Shown: positions 27,979-38,487, counted from the first letter of the stretch. The stretch is 64,000 nucleotides of DNA from Jiella pelagia (GCF_026898155.1 NZ_CP114029.1:2398001-2462000), one strand, 5' to 3'. Numbers and translations: made by a program. Notes: a model not told the origin generated them from the letters alone.

Positions 27979-30015
27979 CTAGCCTGCCGCCGCCCCGCCG
28001 ATACGAACCACCGCTGGCGCTTCGCCGTCGAGCCAACGCTGGTGGACGGCGCGATAGGCGGCTTCGAGATCGCGGGTATAGGCGAGGCTGTCGAACAGCG
28101 GCGCGCTGGCGCGGGTCGAGACGAGCTTGTGCCTCAGCGCGCCGAGCCGCCCCGGATCACGGGCGAGCGAAAGGGCGAGTGCCTCATAGTCCTCGTCGGA
28201 CTGCGTGATCAGTTCCGGCAGGCCGGCCGCCGTCAGCACGCTCGCCGCGACCCTTGCGGCGAACTGCTCGCCGATCCGCGTAACCAGCGGCAGCCCCGCC
28301 CAGAGCGCGTCGCTCGCCGTCGTATGCGCGTTGCAGGCGAAGGTGTCGAGGAAGAGGTCGGCGTGGCGGTGCCGGGCGAGGTGCTGGGGATGGGGGAGGG
28401 GGGCGCGAAGACGAGCCGGGCCGGATCGATGCCGTGCGCGGCGGCCGCCTTCTTCAGGTTCGCTTCGGCCGGGCCGTTGGAGCGGAACAGCCAGAGCACG
28501 CTGCCTTCGACGGCCAAAAGCAGCCGCATCCAGATGGCGAAGTCGCGCGGCTGGATCTTGTAGGTGGCGTTGAAGGCGGCGAAGACGAAACCGGCATCCG
28601 GAAGCCCATGGTCGCTACGGCTCGACGGATCGTTCGGAATGATCCGGCTGTCGTCGGTCGGCTGATAGCTGTGCGGCAGATAGACGATCTTCTCGCAATA
28701 GTGGGCCCGGTGGCTGTCCGGGATCAACATGGGATCGGCCACGAGATAGTCGATGAAGGGCGCGCCCATCGTGCCCGGAAAGCCGAGATAGTTGATCTGC
28801 ACGGGCGCTGCCCGGCTGGCGAAGATCTCCGGCCGGGCGTTCTTGGTGTAGCCCTTAAGGTCGACGGCGATGTCGAGCCCGTCTTCGCGCGCCAGTTTCG
28901 CGATCTCCGCGTCGGAGAGGCGATGGACGTCGCGGTAACGGTCGCAGGTTCCGGCCAGCCGCTGCGTGATCGCGCCGCCTTCCTTGCCGCCGAAGGAATA
29001 GAGATTGATCTCGAAGGCGTCGCGGTCGTGATGCTCGAACACCCGCGAGATCAGATAGATGGTCGCGTGGTTGTGGAAGTCGGCGGAGAAATAGCCGATG
29101 CGGATCGGCCCGCCCTGCCGCGGCGTCCTCGGCAGGGCAGGGGCCGTCGGGAACCGCCGCGCCCAGGCGAGCGAACGCTCAAGGCCGCGGGCCGGGCAAT
29201 CGTCGAGCGCGAGCAGGGCGAAGGGCTCGACCGGCGGACCCTCGATGCCGAGCGCCTCGATACCTTCCAGATGCGGACGGGCGGCGTCGAAATCGCAGAA
29301 ATGGCCGAGCTGGTGGAGGAGGAGCGCGCGCGCCCGGTCTTGCGAAGGATCGATCGCAAGGGCCTTGCCCGCCTCCTCGACGGCCTCGGCGCCCCGCCCG
29401 AGGCTCCTGGAGCGTCGCCGCCATGAGGAACCGCGGCTCGGCGTCAGACGGCCGCGCGCGGGCCAGTTCATGATAGACCGCGAGCGCCTCCTCCCGCCGG
29501 GCACTCTGGCGCAGGAGATTGGCGAGATTGAACTTGATGTTGCCGTTGTCCGGGGAAAGCTGCGCCGCAGCCGTGTAGCATTGCAATGCCTCGGCGACGC
29601 GTCCCTGGACCTTCAGCGCGACGCCGAGATTGCTCATGGCATCGAGGTTCTGCGGATGGATCGCGAGCGCCCGGCGGAAGCTCGCCTCGGCGCCCGGCGC
29701 GTCGCGCAGGGCGAGCTGCGCGGCGCCGAGGATGTTGAAGAGCGTGAAGGAGCGCGGGAAGCTCGCCGCCAGCGCCGTGCCGGCGTCGACGACAAGAGCG
29801 TGGTCGTTCCGGTTGTAGGCAGCCTCGAGCGCCCGCAGCTTCTCGACCGGCGGATCGCCGATCCGCTCGAGCAGCGATTGCAGAGCGGCGGCGATGCGCC
29901 GGTTCTGCGGAAATTGGCCGAGAAGCTGCGAATAGACGTCCGCCGCGGCGTCCAGCTCGCCCTTCTTCTCGAACCTGCGAGCCTTTCCGACCGCCTTCTC
30001 CAGCTGCAGACCCAT
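27979..30015 (-). CDS. TPR-containing OGT/SPINDLY-type glycosyltransferase (two apparent frameshifts)
   Basis: Residues 1 to about 250 are tetratricopeptide repeats (for example NLDAMSNLGVALKVQGRVAEALQCY). The rest is a GT41-type catalytic half: RIGYFSADFHNHATIYLISRV, DGLDIAVDLKGYTKNARPEIFASRAAPVQINYLGFPGTMG, and IQPRDFAIWMRLL. Bacterial members glycosylate proteins or surface structures in the cytoplasm. Two breaks: 29400-29406 (coding strand GAGCCTC for GAG CTC) and a G-run at 28398-28403 (coding strand 6 C where 7 restore LVFAPPLPHPQHLARHRHADLFLDTFACNAHTTASDALWAG, the conserved donor-binding region, given here only as its start and end: LPHPQHL to ALWAG at roughly residues 540-580). Corrected length is 678 residues. 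It ends 145 bases before rfbF. Confidence 0.83.
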
Positions 30016-30221
30016 CGCTTCCAGATCGTTGTTTCACGGGAAGCGGCAGAATGACCGACGGAGCTTGTCTCCGTCTGACGTCACCGAAGAAGGAGGGGAA
30101 TGTCGAGGCGCGCCTTGCCGGATTGACGCGATCATGCCGCGCGCCTGCTGTCGCCTGGGAAGGCAGTTGGGGAGGCGGCGATCGGCGGCCGGCTGGCCGT
30201 ATCGATCGCCGCGCCCGGGTG

Positions 30222-31139
30222 TCAGTGCCCCCAGCGCATCGAGATAGGCTCGAGCGGCCGCAGGTGGTCGATGAGTTCGGCGCGGGTTTCGGCGGAAAGC
30301 GGCGGCACGGGATGCCGGGCGAACTCCGACTTGAAGACCTTGCCTTCGACCATCGCCGCCTTGGCCGCCCGAAAGCCGCACTGGCGGTTCTCGTGATTGA
30401 CCGCCGGCAGAAGCCGCTGGTAGCCGGCCGCCGCGGCCGGGCGGTCGCCCTTCAGATGGTCCACCACCACCGAACGAATATGCTCGGTGATCATTGCCGA
30501 ACACATCGTGCCCCTGGCGCCGGCGTCGAGATCGGCGAGCATGGTGATGCCCTCCTCGCCGTCGAAGGGCGCCTCGATCGCCTCGCCGCCCTCGGCGATC
30601 AGCCGGCGGAGTTTCGCCGCGGCGCCCGCGCATTCGATCTTGAAGAGCTGCACCATCTCGATTTCCCGGGCCATCCGGACGAGCAGCGGCACCGGCAGTT
30701 CGACGCCGGAGAGCGGCGCGTCCTGGATCATGATGGGAAGTCCCACCTCGCCGACCCGCGCCACCTGCTCGAAGGTCTGCTCGGGCGAGCCCTTCAGCAG
30801 CGCCCCGTGATAGGGCGGCATCATCATCACCGCGCTCGCGCCGAGGTCCTTGGCGAGCCGGGCGCGATCGACGGCGATCTGCGTCGCGTAATGCGAGATC
30901 GTGACGATCATTGGCACTCGGCCGGCGATGTGTTCGAGGCACAGCCGCGTCAGCGTCTCGCGCTCGTCGTCGGCGATGAGAAACTGCTCGGAGAAGTTGG
31001 CGAGGATGCAGATGCCGTCGGCGCCCTGGTCGGCGATGCAGTCGAGCACCCGCCGCATGCCGGGGAGGTCGAGCGTCCCGTCGTCGTTGAAGGGCGTCGG
31101 CGCGACCGGCCAGGCGCCGGTGTAGGACATGGATTTCAT
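30222..31139 (-). CDS. Dihydrodipicolinate synthase (DapA) family aldolase
   Basis: Class I Schiff-base aldolase/lyase of 305 residues in the DapA/NAL superfamily. It starts MKSMSYTGAWPVAPTPF, has GICILANFSEQFLI where DapA has GTTGES, VMMMPPYHG in the usual Tyr position (MPPYY), and QLFKIECAGAA with the Schiff-base Lys. The loss of the GTTGE motif argues against true lysine biosynthesis and for a sugar-acid or keto-acid aldolase/dehydratase. An upstream ATG is possible (31265) but MKSMSYTG fits the family start. It lies alone at the edge of the glycan region, 206 bases from the TPR glycosyltransferase. Confidence 0.83.
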   Translation of the reverse strand: MKSMSYTGAWPVAPTPFNDDGTLDLPGMRRVLDCIADQGADGICILANFSEQFLIADDERETLTRLCLEHIAGRVPMIVTISHYATQIAVDRARLAKDLGASAVMMMPPYHGALLKGSPEQTFEQVARVGEVGLPIMIQDAPLSGVELPVPLLVRMAREIEMVQLFKIECAGAAAKLRRLIAEGGEAIEAPFDGEEGITMLADLDAGARGTMCSAMITEHIRSVVVDHLKGDRPAAAAGYQRLLPAVNHENRQCGFRAAKAAMVEGKVFKSEFARHPVPPLSAETRAELIDHLRPLEPISMRWGH

Positions 31140-31583
31140 GGTCGAACGGGGCTCGTCGTGGCGGGGTGGAAGCGGCGAGGGCCGGAGAAGCCCAGGCATC
31201 GACCGCCGAAAGCATCTGCTGCGGGCGACGATGGCCGTTCTATTCGCTGCCATTGCGAAGCTCAAGCCGGATGCTCGTAGCCTTCACCAGCTGCCGCCTT
31301 TCCGCGATGAGATGAAACGTTGCGTCTGTCGCAAGGCCGATTCGCGGTGCCTTGCCGGGCAGGGCCACCGGACATTCCGACCAGCGCTTGAACGGCGCCC
31401 TCGGGTTTTGCGCCCGTGACGCTCCCAGGCGCACGACAGGGGGTCTTTCCTCCGGGTTTTGACGAGCCGGCGCTCTTCGAAAATAGCGCCAAAAATTCAG
31501 TCGCTTATGAGTTGTTTAGGAAATTTTTCAGGTTTCTGTAGCTGGATGAAGACCGAACTACAATTTCAGGTGGACCCCTCGGC
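31140..31583. other. 444-base intergenic region between the DapA-like gene and the chemotaxis island
   Basis: Divergent spacer. No gene of convincing codon use is seen. The last 120 bases (31460-31583) are A/T-rich for this genome (AAATAGCGCCAAAAATTC, AGGAAATTTTTCAGG) and probably contain the promoter of the HD-GYP gene; no clear -35/-10 pair was assigned. Confidence 0.5.
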
Positions 31584-32636
31584 ATGCGCGTGATGGTCAT
31601 CGATGACAGCAGATCGAGCGCCGCTGCCATCGCCAACAGAATAGACGAGATTCCCGGGCTTTCCTCGGCAGTCTGCCTCGATCCCGAGGTTGCGCTGCGA
31701 GAGTGCGAACGCGATCAGTTCGATCTCGTCCTCGTCGACTACGTCATGCCGAAACTCGACGGCGTTGAGGTGTTGAAGACGCTCCGCAGCCTCGAGGCCT
31801 ACCGGCTCGTGCCGATGATCATGATCGCCTCGACGCTCAGCAAGGATGTGAAGCTTCAGGCCATCCAGGCTGGCGCGACCGATTTCCTCAACAAGCCCGT
31901 CGACTGGGTCGAACTGCAGGCGCGCGTCAAGAACCTCGTCGCTCTCCGGCAGGCCCAGATCGAACTCGCCGACCGCACCCAGCAGCTCTGCGCCGAAGTC
32001 GCGACCGCAACGGCCAGCCTCGTCGCGCGTGAGGAGGAGATCATCTGGCGACTGGCGCGGGCCATAGAATTTCGCGATGGCACGACCGGCGAGCATGTCT
32101 CGCGCGTCGCCAAGATTTGCCGTCTCGTGTCCGACCAAATGGGGCTGGGGTTCGAACGTGGGCGGATCCTTTATCTCGCGGCGCCGCTCCACGACATCGG
32201 CAAGATCGGCATTTCCGACACGGTGCTGCAGAAACCCGGGCGACTGACGCCGGAAGAGATCGCCGTCATGCGCCGCCATGTCGAGTACGGGGCCGCAATC
32301 CTCGGCGACGCCTCCACCGAAGTCGTGCGCGTTGCCGCCGCGATCGCCAGGACCCATCACGAGAAGTGGGATGGCAGCGGCTATCCGTCGGGCCTTGCCG
32401 GCGAGGCCATCCCGATCGAGGGACGGATCACCGCCGTCGCCGACGTCTTCGACGCGCTCTGCTCGGAACGCCCCTACAAGCCGGCGTGGCCGGTCGAAAA
32501 AGCCCTTGCCGAGATCGTCTCCTGCCGCGGCCGCCATTTCGACCCCGCCTGCGTCGACGCCTTCGTCTCGTGCTGGCCGCAGATCCGCGCTCTGATGGAG
32601 ACGGCGGCCGGATGCGAAGTGACGGCTGCGGCGTGA
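31584..32636 (+). CDS. Response regulator with HD-GYP phosphodiesterase domain
   Basis: Two-domain regulator of 350 residues. Residues 1-120 are a receiver domain (VMVIDDSR, phosphoacceptor Asp52 in VLVDYVMPKLDG, Lys in NKPVD). A helical linker leads into an HD-GYP domain (about 150-340): EFRDGTTGEHVSRV, LHDIGKIGISD, HVEYGAAIL, HHEKWDGSGYPSGLAG and VADVFDALCSERPYK, all key metal and GYP residues present, so c-di-GMP breakdown is likely. It stands at the head of the chemotaxis island, 270 bases before the STAS gene, and may tie phosphorelay output to c-di-GMP levels. Confidence 0.9.
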   Translation: MRVMVIDDSRSSAAAIANRIDEIPGLSSAVCLDPEVALRECERDQFDLVLVDYVMPKLDGVEVLKTLRSLEAYRLVPMIMIASTLSKDVKLQAIQAGATDFLNKPVDWVELQARVKNLVALRQAQIELADRTQQLCAEVATATASLVAREEEIIWRLARAIEFRDGTTGEHVSRVAKICRLVSDQMGLGFERGRILYLAAPLHDIGKIGISDTVLQKPGRLTPEEIAVMRRHVEYGAAILGDASTEVVRVAAAIARTHHEKWDGSGYPSGLAGEAIPIEGRITAVADVFDALCSERPYKPAWPVEKALAEIVSCRGRHFDPACVDAFVSCWPQIRALMETAAGCEVTAAA

Positions 32637-32905
32637 TCGCTGGCAGTGGCGTTCTTTCGCAGTCACGCCCGGCCCGCCTCGACGGACCCTCGTTTCCGAG
32701 GGCGAGGCGACCTGCGCATGAACTCGGGTGGCAATGCGTTAGCCTTGGGAATAGTCGGTAGCACTTAGCTTTGAGCGGTGGGATTGCAACGGTTTCGATT
32801 CAAAAACCAAATAGATCAGTGAGTTCTACTAATTCTTCCCGTTCACGCGTTAGTGAATTCTTGAAACAATCAACCTAGGCTGGGGCTACAAGATGGAATC
32901 GGCTC

Positions 32906-33235
32906 ATGAACCAAGAACTTCAAGTACAGTCTAGCAACAGTCCCGAGCAGCAACTGCCTTTTGCGCTTGCCGGCGAATGCAGGATTCGAAACGTCGCCGA
33001 GATCGCAGCGGCCTTTCAGCAGCGCGTCGGCGGCGACATTCGCATCGACGCTCGCGGCCTCACGGGTATCGATGTCGCGGTGCTTCAACTTCTGGTCTCG
33101 GTCAAGAAGTCCTCTGCCGCCACCGGCCATGCCATCTCGATCGACGCCGAGGCAGGAGGTGTCCTGCATCTCGCCATGGACCGGGCCGGGCTCGGTCCGG
33201 CGCTTCAAGACACGCTGCGCTCGAACCCGAAGTAG
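32906..33235 (+). CDS. STAS-domain protein of the chemotaxis island
   Basis: Small cytoplasmic protein, 109 residues, with an anti-sigma-antagonist-like STAS fold: LPFALAGECRIRNVAEIAAAFQQ (first strand and helix), DIRIDARGLTGIDVAVLQLLVSV (the strand-loop where antagonists carry a phosphorylated Ser; here the loop is TGIDVAV with Asp at about residue 55), and VLHLAMDRAGLG. Chemotaxis clusters of alphaproteobacteria often begin with such a gene; its molecular role is not established from this sequence. The weak ribosome-binding site is within GGAATCGGCTC. cheY follows 137 bases later. Confidence 0.78.
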   Translation: MNQELQVQSSNSPEQQLPFALAGECRIRNVAEIAAAFQQRVGGDIRIDARGLTGIDVAVLQLLVSVKKSSAATGHAISIDAEAGGVLHLAMDRAGLGPALQDTLRSNPK

Positions 33236-33372
33236 CCTTTCGTTTTTTCCCTGACCTGCCATTCCATCGCAAGTCGGTTGGCGCCGGCTGCCGGTCGCTT
33301 GGAAGGTCCTTCCGCAACGCAGGATCCATCGCGTTCGACGAGCCTGCTTGCCCTCTTTCTTTGGAGCTTCTC

Positions 33373-33741
33373 ATGAGCAAGACGATCTTGATGGTCGACG
33401 ACTCGGCCTCGGTCCGACAGATGGTCGGCATGACGCTGAAGCAGGCCGGCTACAGCGTCGTCGAAGCCTGCGATGGCCGCGAGGCGTTGCAGAAGGCGAG
33501 CGCCAGCCGCGTCGATGCCGTCATCACCGATCTCAACATGCCGGGCATGGACGGACTTTCCTTCATCCGCGCGTATCGGGCGACGCCGGCCAGCAGCGGC
33601 GTGCCGATTGTCTTCCTGACCACCGAGTCGGACGAAGGCCTGAAGGCGCAGGCCAAGCAGGCGGGCGCGACCGGCTGGATGGTGAAGCCCTTCAAGCCGG
33701 ACCAGCTCCTGGCGATCATGCGCAAGGTCGTCGGCGCATGA
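33373..33741 (+). CDS. cheY: Chemotaxis response regulator CheY
   Basis: Single receiver domain, 122 residues, that carries phosphate from CheA to the flagellar motor or another target. Asp pair in [10 protein letters not shown], phosphoacceptor Asp53 in VITDLNMPGMDG, Thr in LTTESDE and Lys in VKPFKPDQ are all present. The ATG at 33373 is preceded by GGAGC at suitable spacing. The stop overlaps the cheA start (ATGA). Length and motifs are standard. Confidence 0.95.
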   Translation: MSKTILMVDDSASVRQMVGMTLKQAGYSVVEACDGREALQKASASRVDAVITDLNMPGMDGLSFIRAYRATPASSGVPIVFLTTESDEGLKAQAKQAGATGWMVKPFKPDQLLAIMRKVVGA

Positions 33742-35816
33742 GCGACCTCGATCCCGCAGAGGTCTTCCGCCAGGAAGCCGCCGATCTCATCGAGACGCTG
33801 GAACAGGCGCTTCTCGATCTGGAAAAACGCCCCGACGACCACGAACTCGTCGGCCTGGCCTTTCGTGCCCTGCACACGCTGAAGGGTTCCGGAGCCATGT
33901 TCGGCTTCGTCGCCGTCTCGGAGTTCATCCACGAATTCGAGACGGCCTTCGACCGCGTCCGCAAGGGCGAGGCCGCTGCCGACCGGCGGCTGATCGCCGC
34001 GGCCCTCGAAGCGCGGGATCATGTCGCCCGGCTGATCGACGATCCCGATGTCGACACGGCGCGCGGTGCGGCGATCCTCGCCGCGCTGAAGGTTGCCGTC
34101 AGCGGCGATGCACCGGCGGTCGTCGCCGCGCAGCTGGAGCCGGCGGCCCCCGACGCGGCTGCAGCTGCCGAACCTTCGGCCGGCTGGCGCGTGCGCTTTC
34201 GCCTTCCCTCCGACGCCCTGTCGCTCGGCACCAATCCGCTGCTTCTCCTCGACGAGTTGCGCACGCTCGGGCCCTGCGAGATCGTGGCCGAAACCGCCGA
34301 CGTGCCGCCACTCGACCGGATCGAGCCGGAGCAGAGCTATCTCGCCTGGGACGTGACGCTCCTGGGCGACGTGCCGCAGGACGCCGTCGACGACGTCTTC
34401 CTGTTCGTGCGCGACGACATGGAGGCTCCTGATCGAGCCGCTGGCGAACGAGGCGACCGCGGCGCAGCCCGATGCCGCAAACGAGACCCAGGCGGTTCAT
34501 CCAGCCGGAGGCGTCGGGCAGCACGACGTTGCCGCGGCGACGCCGCCAGCCAAGGCGAATACAGCGCCCGCCGGGCGTGCCCCAGCCGAGCCGGCAGCCC
34601 GTTCGTCGGCGGTCAAGGTCGAGCGCAACGCGACGCTGCGGGTCCCGGCCGAGCGGCTCGACGAACTGATGGACCGGGTTGGCGAGCCTCGTCATCGCCC
34701 AGGCCCGGCTCAGCCAGCTCGCCGAGACCATCCACGATCCCGCGCTGGTGAATGTCGCCGAAGAGATCGAGCGGCTGACCTCCAGCCTGCGCGACACCAC
34801 CATGGGCACCCGCATGGTGCCGATCGGCTCGCTGTTCGGACGCTTCCGCCGGCTGGTCCACGACCTGTCCGAGGAACTCGGCAAGTCGATCAACTTCGTC
34901 ACCGAGGGCGAGGATACCGAGGCTCGACAAGACGGTGATCGAGCAGCTGGCTGATCCGCTCGTCCATCTGATCCGCAACTCGATCGACCATGGCCTGGAG
35001 GATGCCGCGCGGCGCGCCGAGAGCGGCAAGCCGGCGGCGGGAACGCTACGCCTGTCGGCGAGCCATCGCGGCGCCGAAGTCGCCATCACCGTTTCCGACG
35101 ACGGCGCCGGACTGAATGGCGAGCGCATCCGCCGGCGGGCCGAGGAGGCCGGGCTGATCGCGCCCGGTCAGCCGATCTCCGAAGCCGAACTCAATCGGAT
35201 GATCTTCCAGCCGGGCTTTTCGACGGCCGCGCAGGTGACCTCGCTGTCCGGTCGCGGGGTCGGCATGGACGTCGTCAAGCGCACGATCGATGGCCTGCGC
35301 GGCTCGATCGACGTCGACACCCGGCCGGGCAAGGGCACGACCATGACCCTGCGCCTGCCTTTGACGCTGGCGATCATCGACGGCCTTCTCGTGCGGGTCG
35401 GCGAGGATCGCTACACGATCCCGCTCGCCGCCGTGGAGGAATGCCTGGAACTGCCGACGGGCGTCGACGGCGACGCGCGGGGGCGCAGCTTCCTCAACGT
35501 GCGCGGCGAGCTGGTGCCCTTCCTCAAGCTCAGGCAGGTCTTCAACACCGAGGGCCGGCCCGACCCCTACCAGAAGGTCGTGGTTGTGGCCTCCGATACG
35601 ACCCGCGTCGGGCTCGTGGTCGACCAGATCATCGGCAACAACCAGACCGTCATCAAGCAGCTCTCCCGGCTGCATTCCGGCCTGAAGACCTTTTCGGGCG
35701 CGACGATCCTCGGCGACGGCACCGTCGCCCTCATTCTCGACGTCATGCATCTCGTCGCCTTCGGCCAGAAGCTGGAGGAGCGCCGGCGCGCCGAAACCCT
35801 CGGACGAGCCGCATGA
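33738..35816 (+). CDS. cheA: Chemotaxis histidine kinase CheA (three apparent frameshifts)
   Basis: Kinase core of the receptor array. Domains in order: HPt with phosphoryl-His46 in ALHTLKGSG; a P2-like domain (about 145-235, GWRVRFRLP); a linker; P3 dimerisation (RLDELMDRVGE and on); P4 ATPase with HLIRNSIDHGLE, DDGAGL and GRGVGMDVVK; P5 CheW-like at the C-terminus. The frame breaks at 34422-34428 (GAGGCTC), 34684-34690 (GAGCCTC) and 34919-34925 (GAGGCTC). At each, GAG CTC (Glu-Leu: DDME-LLIEP, RVGE-LVIAQ, EDTE-LDKTVIE) restores the protein. The three +1 shifts sum to zero, so the start and stop agree: corrected length 691 residues. Overlaps cheY and cheW by ATGA. Confidence 0.93.
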
Positions 35817-36313
35817 GCGATCGGCAGGAGACCAAAGGCATGCATGCCCTCACCATCCGGCTCCAGGACGAGATGTTCGCGCTCGAAGCGACGCATGTCC
35901 GCGAGATCCTCGACCCGGTCCCGATCACCCGCGTGCCGAATGCCGGCGATTTCGTCGGCGGCCTGATCAACGTGCGCGGCAGCGTCGTGCCGCTGGCCGA
36001 TCTCAGGGTCAGCTTCGGCATGGACCGGCCGCCGCCGGACGCCGACACGCGCATCGTCGTCATGGAGATCGATCTCGACGGCGAGCCGCTGGTCGCCGGC
36101 ATCCTTGCCGACAAGGTCTACGACGTGACCGACATCACCGCCGCCTCGATCGAGGACGCACCAAGGGTCGGCATGCGCTGGCCGGCGGAGTTCGTGCGCG
36201 GCATCGGCCGGCGCGACGACGACTTCGTCATCATCCCAGACATGAACCGGATCATCAGGGCAGAGGGAGACAGGAACTCGTCCCTGGCCGCGAACGAAAG
36301 GACCGATCGATGA
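35813..36313 (+). CDS. cheW: Chemotaxis adaptor CheW (first copy)
   Basis: Adaptor linking receptors to CheA, 166 residues, SH3-like fold. Typical elements are MFALEATHVREILDP, VPNAGDFVGGLINVRGSVVPLADLR and a later MRWPAEFVRGIGRRDDDFVII. It overlaps cheA and the first receptor gene by ATGA on each side, so it is translated with both. A second cheW lies after the second receptor; the two are diverged in sequence. Confidence 0.92.
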   Translation: MSDRQETKGMHALTIRLQDEMFALEATHVREILDPVPITRVPNAGDFVGGLINVRGSVVPLADLRVSFGMDRPPPDADTRIVVMEIDLDGEPLVAGILADKVYDVTDITAASIEDAPRVGMRWPAEFVRGIGRRDDDFVIIPDMNRIIRAEGDRNSSLAANERTDR

Positions 36314-38425
36314 GACTGACCCTGAAGGCCAAGCTGGGGGCGACCTTCGCGGTCATCGTGGCATTGTCCGGCATCAGCATGTTCGTGGCGATCGAGAACC
36401 TCGGCAATCTGAACGATTCGATCGAGGGCATCGTCAAGGGCAACGCTGTCCGCACCGAGGCTCGCCGCCACGATCAACGCCCGCACGCTGCGCATCGCCC
36501 GCGATGAAAAGAGCTATATTCTCGCCGACACGCAGGCCGAATTCGATCGCTTCGGCGGGCAGATCAGGAACGAGGAGGCCGCACTCCGCGAAGACGTCGC
36601 AAAGCTGCGCGACATGTCGAGCGAGGCCGGCAAGCCGCTCGTCGACGGCTTCAGCGAAGCCTGGAACGGCTTCATGGCCGAGCACCAGAAGGTCGAGGAC
36701 CTCTCCGACCTGAATTCGGGCAGGCGGGCCATGCAAAGGGTCGAAGAGGCCGGCGCGCTCACAGGCGCGGCGCTCGACCCCTATCACGGCATGATCCAGC
36801 GTCTGCGCACCGCGGCAAGCATCGGCGGTGGCAACGCGGCCGCCTTTGACGTCTATGAGGCGGCGAATGGGCTGGAGAACACCGTCGCAGAAATCTCGCT
36901 CGGTCTGCGCAACGTGCTCCTGACGATGAGCGATCCGAATGCGCAGAAGACCTATTCGGAGGCCCTCGACGTCGCCATCGCCCAGCTTGGCCGCGAGATC
37001 GACAGCGTCGGCGCGCTGCTGCCCGTCAGCGAGCGCCAGACCTTCGCCACCTTTAAGGACGGGATCGCCGCCTCGCTTCCTGTCGTCAAGGACGCGCAGC
37101 GGATCGCCATCGAGAACGGCGACTACTTCGCCTACGAACTCGCCAACGGCGGTGCGGCGCAGGCCCGGCAGAAGTCGGTCGATGCCCTCAATGCCATCAT
37201 CGACCTGAACACCCACCAGATGGCAGAGGCGAGCGCTGCCGCCGGGGATCTCTACGTCTTCTCCCGCAATCTTCTGCTCGGGCTTCTGATCGGCTCGACC
37301 TTGATCGCCGCCATTGCCGCGACCTGGATCGTCCTGAACATCAGCCGGGCCATCGCCAGCGCTCTTGGCCTGGCACGTTCTGTCGCCGACGGCGATCTCG
37401 ACGCCACCGCCTCGGTCAGGACCAACGACGAGATCAAGGATCTCATCGACGCCCTCAACATGATGGTGTCAAAGCTGAGGAACGTCGTCGGCGAGGTGAC
37501 GGGCGCGGCGCGCAACGTCTCCTCCGGCAGCCAGGAGATGTCGGCCTCGGCCGAACAGCTCAGCCAGGGAGCGACGGAACAGGCCTCTTCGACGGAGGAA
37601 GCGTCGTCTTCGATGGAAGAGATGGCCTCGAACATCAAGCAGAACGCCGAGAACGCCCAGCAGACCGAGACGATCGCCCGCCAGTCGGCGCGTGACGCCC
37701 AGGCGAGCGGCGAGGCCGTCGGCAAGGCCGTCAGCGCCATGGAGACGATCGCCGAGAAGATCCTGATCGTCCAGGAGATCGCCCGCCAGACCGATCTCCT
37801 CGCCCTGAACGCGGCCGTCGAAGCCGCCCGGGCCGGCGAGCACGGTCGCGGCTTCGCCGTGGTGGCCTCCGAGGTGCGCAAGCTCGCCGAGCGCAGCCAG
37901 GCGGCCGCCCAGCAGATCTCCGGGCTTTCCGGCGATACGGTGAAGGCGGCGCAGGAGGCCGGCCAGATGCTGACCCGGCTGGTGCCGGACATCCAGAAGA
38001 CGGCCGAACTGGTGGCGGAGATCTCCAATGCCAGCCGGGAGCAGAACGCCGGCGCCGCGCAGATCAACACGGCGATCCAGCAGCTCGACAAGGTGACCCA
38101 GCAGAACACCTCCGCCGCCGAGGAAATGGCCTCGACGTCCGAGGAACTGGCGAGCCAGGCCGATCAGCTGCAGCAGGCGATCTCCTACTTCCGGCTTCAG
38201 CAGTCGGGCGGCCTCGCCGAGATGCCGGTCAATCGTGCGGGGGGCTTTGCCAAGAGTTCGGGCCGCCCCGTCGCCGACATGCAGAACGCCATCCGCGTCG
38301 CGGCACCCGCGATGTCGGGCAGCCGAAGCGCCGCCAGGAAGGGCGGCGGCGGCTTCGACCTCGACATGGACGATCTCGGCGACGAACTCGACAGCCGTTT
38401 TTCGCGCAGCGGTCGCGCCGCTTGA
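36310..38425 (+). CDS. Methyl-accepting chemotaxis protein 1, four-helix-bundle type (one apparent frameshift)
   Basis: Membrane receptor of about 704 residues. An N-terminal membrane helix (about 8-27), a long helical periplasmic domain (about 30-310), a second membrane helix ([21 protein letters not shown], about 318-338), a HAMP domain ([17 protein letters not shown]...), and a signalling domain with the tip [40 protein letters not shown]. The tail ends [23 protein letters not shown]-like, shared with receptor 2 (residues around 680-704). The frame breaks at 36457-36463, GAGGCTC for GAG CTC (Glu-Leu), after AVRTE. It begins on the cheW stop (ATGA). The 3' half is almost identical to receptor 2. 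Confidence 0.9.
37571..38194 (+). repeat. Near-identical 624-bp block, copy 1 (receptor signalling domain)
   Basis: Codes for the signalling part of receptor 1. It matches 39762-40385 base for base over long stretches, with scattered silent changes, and both blocks have equal length; the protein differs hardly at all. Flanking receptor sequence is unrelated. This pattern fits recent duplication or gene conversion. Confidence 0.9.
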
Positions 38426-38468
38426 TGGATTGAGTGCGACGGCTTCATCGCCCGAGCTCGCAAGGAAG

Positions 38469-38487
38469 CCCGCCCGGCAGGGGCGGG
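38469..38487 (+). terminator. Hairpin between the two receptor genes
   Basis: CCCGCCC (38469-38475), loop GGCAG, GGGCGGG (38481-38487), in the 234-base gap between receptors 1 and 2. No T-run follows, so it may only slow or process the transcript. The same gap has an 11-base direct repeat CGAGGCTCCCT (38507-38517, 38545-38555) and one of the two intact GAGCTC sites (38454-38459). Confidence 0.4.

Noticed and set aside
34422-34925. Programmed ribosomal frameshifting in cheA
   Set aside because: Three +1 sites in one gene with no slippery sequence, and the same GAGNCTC signature in 14 other unrelated genes on both strands, point to a consensus error.
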